DNA of 13,527 nucleotides. Origin: 2-01-FULL-39-33 sp964361645. GTDB taxonomy: Bacteria; Patescibacteriota; Patescibacteriia; 2-01-FULL-39-33. The notes under the pieces are model-generated. The model ran no database searches. It had not been told where the DNA came from and saw nothing but the letters and a program-made list of their open reading frames with translations. The DNA is taken from positions 1 through 13,527 of the forward strand of contig CAYIBK010000027.1 in assembly GCA_964361645.1 (NCBI GenBank), written 5' to 3'. Shown here one piece after another: positions 13,054-13,527 of this stretch. Within the stretch, counting starts at the first letter, position 1. Each line of letters begins with the position of its first letter. Made by a program: the position numbers and the translations under genes.

Positions 13054-13527
13054 CTTTATTCTCCTGGCAGTAGCTGGTTTTCAGGAACCATTGTTGCAAG
13101 GCAAAAACTTTTAGGCATTCTGGTTGATATTTTTTGAACTTTTCTATCGACATCCAGACTCTTTCTATTTTTTCACCCTCTTCAGTGTTGCCGAAGAGTT
13201 TTTCATCTGGTTCATAATTATCCCAACCAATTGTGGCGAAAGCCAAATAACATTTTTCATCAGTCATGCCAGCATTAACTGCCATAGGCTGACTGTCATT
13301 GAGCATAATAATATCTTCTTCTTTGATAGTAATACCAGCTTCTTCCCAAGCTTCTTTAACCGCCAAAGCTCTAGGGCTAAGATCAACATCAAATCGTCCT
13401 GCTACATTGCCGATCGTCAGTCCTTGCGGATTTTGTTTTGTAATCATGGCAGTGCGCGGTTCACGAATCAATAAGACAGTTTGGTTGGATAAATTATAAA
13501 ATAAAATACTAACCGAATTAGTAGCTC
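13043..13527 (-). CDS. Nudix hydrolase, 5' end outside the window
   Basis: Nudix enzymes cleave nucleoside diphosphates linked to another group, such as ADP-ribose or NADH. The Nudix box lies at 13331-13399: G-x5-L-x7-K-E-A-W-E-E-A-G-I. It matches the consensus except for Leu in place of the first Glu and Lys for Arg, while the metal-binding E-x2-EE core is intact. The frame stays open from a TTG at 13471 to the window end. The upstream residues (VSILFYNLSNQTVLLIREPR) look like the first beta strands of the fold, so the gene starts beyond 13527 and TTG 13471 is not the start. The visible part is about 160 aa. Its end overlaps pncB by 11 bp. Possible jobs are ADP-ribose or NAD(H) turnover, but the substrate is not determined. 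Confidence 0.86.
   Translation of the reverse strand, partial: ATNSVSILFYNLSNQTVLLIREPRTAMITKQNPQGLTIGNVAGRFDVDLSPRALAVKEAWEEAGITIKEEDIIMLNDSQPMAVNAGMTDEKCYLAFATIGWDNYEPDEKLFGNTEEGEKIERVWMSIEKFKKYQPECLKVFALQQWFLKTSYCQENKDER

Noticed and set aside
5904..13527. Prophage NARP1 anti-defence cassette
   Set aside because: No phage genes are seen, PncB is the nicotinate type and full NadE and NAD kinase genes are present, so a housekeeping salvage operon is more likely; the NARP-like idea is kept only as a hypothesis.

Overview
The window looks like a piece of a small-genome bacterium of the Candidate Phyla Radiation (Patescibacteria, Parcubacteria-like). This is an inference from compact gene spacing, AT-rich sequence, one tRNA gene without an encoded CCA next to one with it, a Ser/Thr-rich anchored fibre protein, a degenerate DHH protein, and promoters with a TGTGG-extended -10 box. 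No ribosomal or other taxonomic marker gene is present. All 15 protein genes end in TAA or TAG, and the standard code reads them through.

Left part (1-3777, + strand). Two small genes of unknown function come first: a 62-aa zinc ribbon and a 96-aa protein. They end at an intrinsic terminator. A strong promoter then drives a DedA-family membrane protein, followed closely by a stand-alone C39-like cysteine peptidase. A tRNA island holds tRNA-Ile(UAU) and tRNA-Val(GAC). Just upstream lies a 5' tRNA fragment split by a GC-rich palindrome. Next come a membrane-anchored fibre-like protein, whose start is separated from its body by an out-of-frame run of nine G, and a small GAF-domain protein. A bidirectional terminator closes this part.

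Middle part (3831-5850, - strand). A DHH-family protein that has lost most of its catalytic residues is followed by deoC. The deoC product carries a 15-residue internal tandem duplication. A near-consensus promoter lies ahead of the DHH gene.

Right part (5864-13527, - strand). Seven closely spaced genes form an apparent NAD operon. In transcription order they are a Nudix hydrolase (cut by the window edge), pncB, NAD kinase, a histidine phosphatase, a radical SAM protein, a PRPP synthetase-like protein and glutamine-dependent nadE, ending at an intrinsic terminator. Prs, PncB, NadE and NAD kinase would cover PRPP supply, nicotinate salvage, the final amidation and NADP formation. The adenylyltransferase NadD/NadM is not in the window.

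The most unusual signal is a composite RNA element repeated three times inside this operon. Each copy is a terminator-like hairpin whose U-run runs into a second hairpin with a conserved UUCAAG...UUGAA base. The copies lie after pncB, after the NAD kinase gene and after the radical SAM gene. Their inner stems differ in sequence but still pair, which suggests a selected RNA structure.
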